Shown: positions 33,807-34,604 of the stretch, one piece after another | How positions within the stretch are numbered: the stretch's first letter is position 1 | How the letters are laid out: each line of letters begins with the position of its first letter | Assembly (NCBI GenBank): GCA_020721905.1 | Contig: DYLU01000032.1 | Coordinates: 1-34,604, forward strand | Origin: Leptospira biflexa | Lineage (GTDB): Bacteria > Spirochaetota > UBA4802 > UB4802 | Direction of reading: 5' to 3' | Length of the DNA stretch: 34,604 nucleotides | Made by a program: the position numbers and the translations under genes | Notes under the pieces: generated by a model | What the model was told of the DNA's origin: nothing | What the model saw: the letters and a program-made list of their open reading frames with translations, nothing else | Databases searched by the model: none

Positions 33807-34604
33807 ATGTATCTGATTAAAAAAAAAGATGTAAAAAAAATTGCAAAGGCCTTAGAAGAAAAGTATACATTGTATGGCCCCTATTTAGATGAGGCATTTG
33901 GGCAGTGTTTCTTTGATAAAGTAACTGCAGACAAAATTGACCTCAATGCACCTATCCCTACAAATCCGCCAAAGCATGTAGTGTTTCCTCATCTGGAAAC
34001 GATCATGCAGTATAAATATGATAAAAATGCCAGAAAGGTGGACATCGCAATGGTATTTGATGATTCGCCAAAGGCACTGTTTGGATTGCGTTCATGCGAT
34101 TTAACGGGCTTACAGTGTATTGACCGGTTTTTCTTAGGGCAGGAATTTGTTGACGAGGTCTATCGCCATCACCGGAGCCGCATGTTCATAGTAGCCAATA
34201 CCTGTGTTGTTCCGTTCAAGCAGTGTTTTTGTGTGTGTACTGACAGTGGTCCTGCAGTACAGGAAGGGTATGATTTAAATCTTACGGATTTGGGCGATAG
34301 TTACCTGGTAGAGGTTGGCAGCGATAAGGGCAAGGCATTTATTGAATCATTTAAGTTTGCCCCGGCTGCTGAAGAACACCTGAAACAAAAACAGAAGATT
34401 GTGGAAAAATCGATCACCATGTTTGAGGATATTGCAACTGAGTCAAAGGCATGGGTATCACGGGTGATGAACCGTGTGACAACAGGATTTATAAAGGAAG
34501 AGGTATGGGAATATATAGGCAACCAGTGTATTGAGTGTGGTGCATGTTCGTATGTGTGTCCCACCTGTACCTGCTTCAATGTCTTTGATCTGCCTCTCGA
34601 GGGC
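33807..34604 (+). CDS. Hydrogenase-beta/AsrA-like 4Fe-4S dicluster subunit (partial)
   Basis: The frame is open at the right edge: 266 residues visible, C-terminus missing. It begins MYLIKKKDVKKIAKAL. It has the FGLRSCDLTGLQCIDRFF and IVANTCVVPFKQCFC segments found in sulfhydrogenase beta (HydB) and anaerobic sulfite reductase A (AsrA). The first ferredoxin motif is C241-x2-C-x2-C-x3-C (CIECGACSYVCPTC). These subunits carry two [4Fe-4S] clusters and pass electrons between a catalytic subunit and a flavin-binding HydG/AsrB-like partner, which would be expected just beyond the window. With the preceding molybdoprotein it probably forms a soluble, NAD(P)H-linked oxidoreductase complex. Confidence 0.85.
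   Translation, partial: MYLIKKKDVKKIAKALEEKYTLYGPYLDEAFGQCFFDKVTADKIDLNAPIPTNPPKHVVFPHLETIMQYKYDKNARKVDIAMVFDDSPKALFGLRSCDLTGLQCIDRFFLGQEFVDEVYRHHRSRMFIVANTCVVPFKQCFCVCTDSGPAVQEGYDLNLTDLGDSYLVEVGSDKGKAFIESFKFAPAAEEHLKQKQKIVEKSITMFEDIATESKAWVSRVMNRVTTGFIKEEVWEYIGNQCIECGACSYVCPTCTCFNVFDLPLEG

Noticed and set aside
1-34604. tRNA, rRNA or CRISPR loci
   Set aside because: I looked through the intergenic stretches for cloverleaf T-arm motifs, conserved rRNA words and evenly spaced repeats and found none.

Overview
The window is about 34.6 kb of AT-leaning bacterial DNA (I estimate roughly 40% GC). It carries 24 protein genes that I accept as real, one disrupted gene and one doubtful remnant. The organism is Gram-negative: there is a FadL-type outer-membrane protein, a second small outer-membrane barrel, a lipoprotein peptidase and several exported proteins. 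It is probably anaerobic or facultative, because a molybdopterin oxidoreductase is followed by a hydrogenase-beta/AsrA-like Fe-S subunit. The order infB-rbfA-truB-rpsO-pnp-M16 peptidase, the signalling-rich content and the HTH/NusG-paralogue pair would suit a spirochaete or a deltaproteobacterium-like lineage. The sequence alone does not settle this. I see no rRNA, tRNA, CRISPR array, intact transposase or prophage.

Layout. (1) 1-7268: translation and RNA-processing block, all on the plus strand: infB, rbfA, truB, rpsO, pnp and an M16 zinc peptidase. (2) 7320-14816: surface-polysaccharide area. A winged-helix/nucleotidyltransferase-fold regulator overlaps a NusG/UpxY-type antiterminator. Next come a structured 295-bp intergenic region, a DUF2177 membrane protein, a large Trp/Tyr-rich repeat gene broken by a stop codon and a frameshift, and a small outer-membrane protein on the minus strand. 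A DegT aminotransferase and a FlaA1/CapD-type nucleotide-sugar dehydratase close the area. (3) 14813-19874, minus strand: mnmA, a FadL-like transporter behind a TetR-type operator, and a large helical periplasmic protein. (4) 19978-24297, plus strand: a PAS3 histidine kinase with an overlapping NarL-type regulator, then an acyl-CoA ligase. (5) 24580-27056: a J-domain protein beside a DUF1992 protein, a small minus-strand gene with a clear promoter, and an M23 lipoprotein peptidase. (6) 27188-31585: a three-gene overlapping signalling operon that ends in a 951-residue REC-PAS3-kinase-REC-HTH fusion. (7) 31838-34604: start of a redox operon cut by the window end.

How the parts may work together. 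The FadL porin and the acyl-CoA ligase form a plausible uptake-and-activation route for fatty acids or similar hydrophobic acids, and each has a palindromic operator in front of it. The HTH/NusG pair probably controls elongation through a surface-sugar locus to which DegT and the dehydratase belong. Two signalling clusters share one architecture: split into two overlapping genes in one, and fused in a single protein in the other.

Most unusual signals: a strongly over-represented word, GCGATAG (20 copies on both strands, five of them within an identical 11-mer GTAACTATCGC); the single-protein phosphorelay with DNA-binding output; a predicted compact three-way-junction RNA in the leader of the kinase at 20102; the broken aromatic-repeat gene; and a molybdopterin oxidoreductase with Ser where formate dehydrogenases have Sec/Cys.
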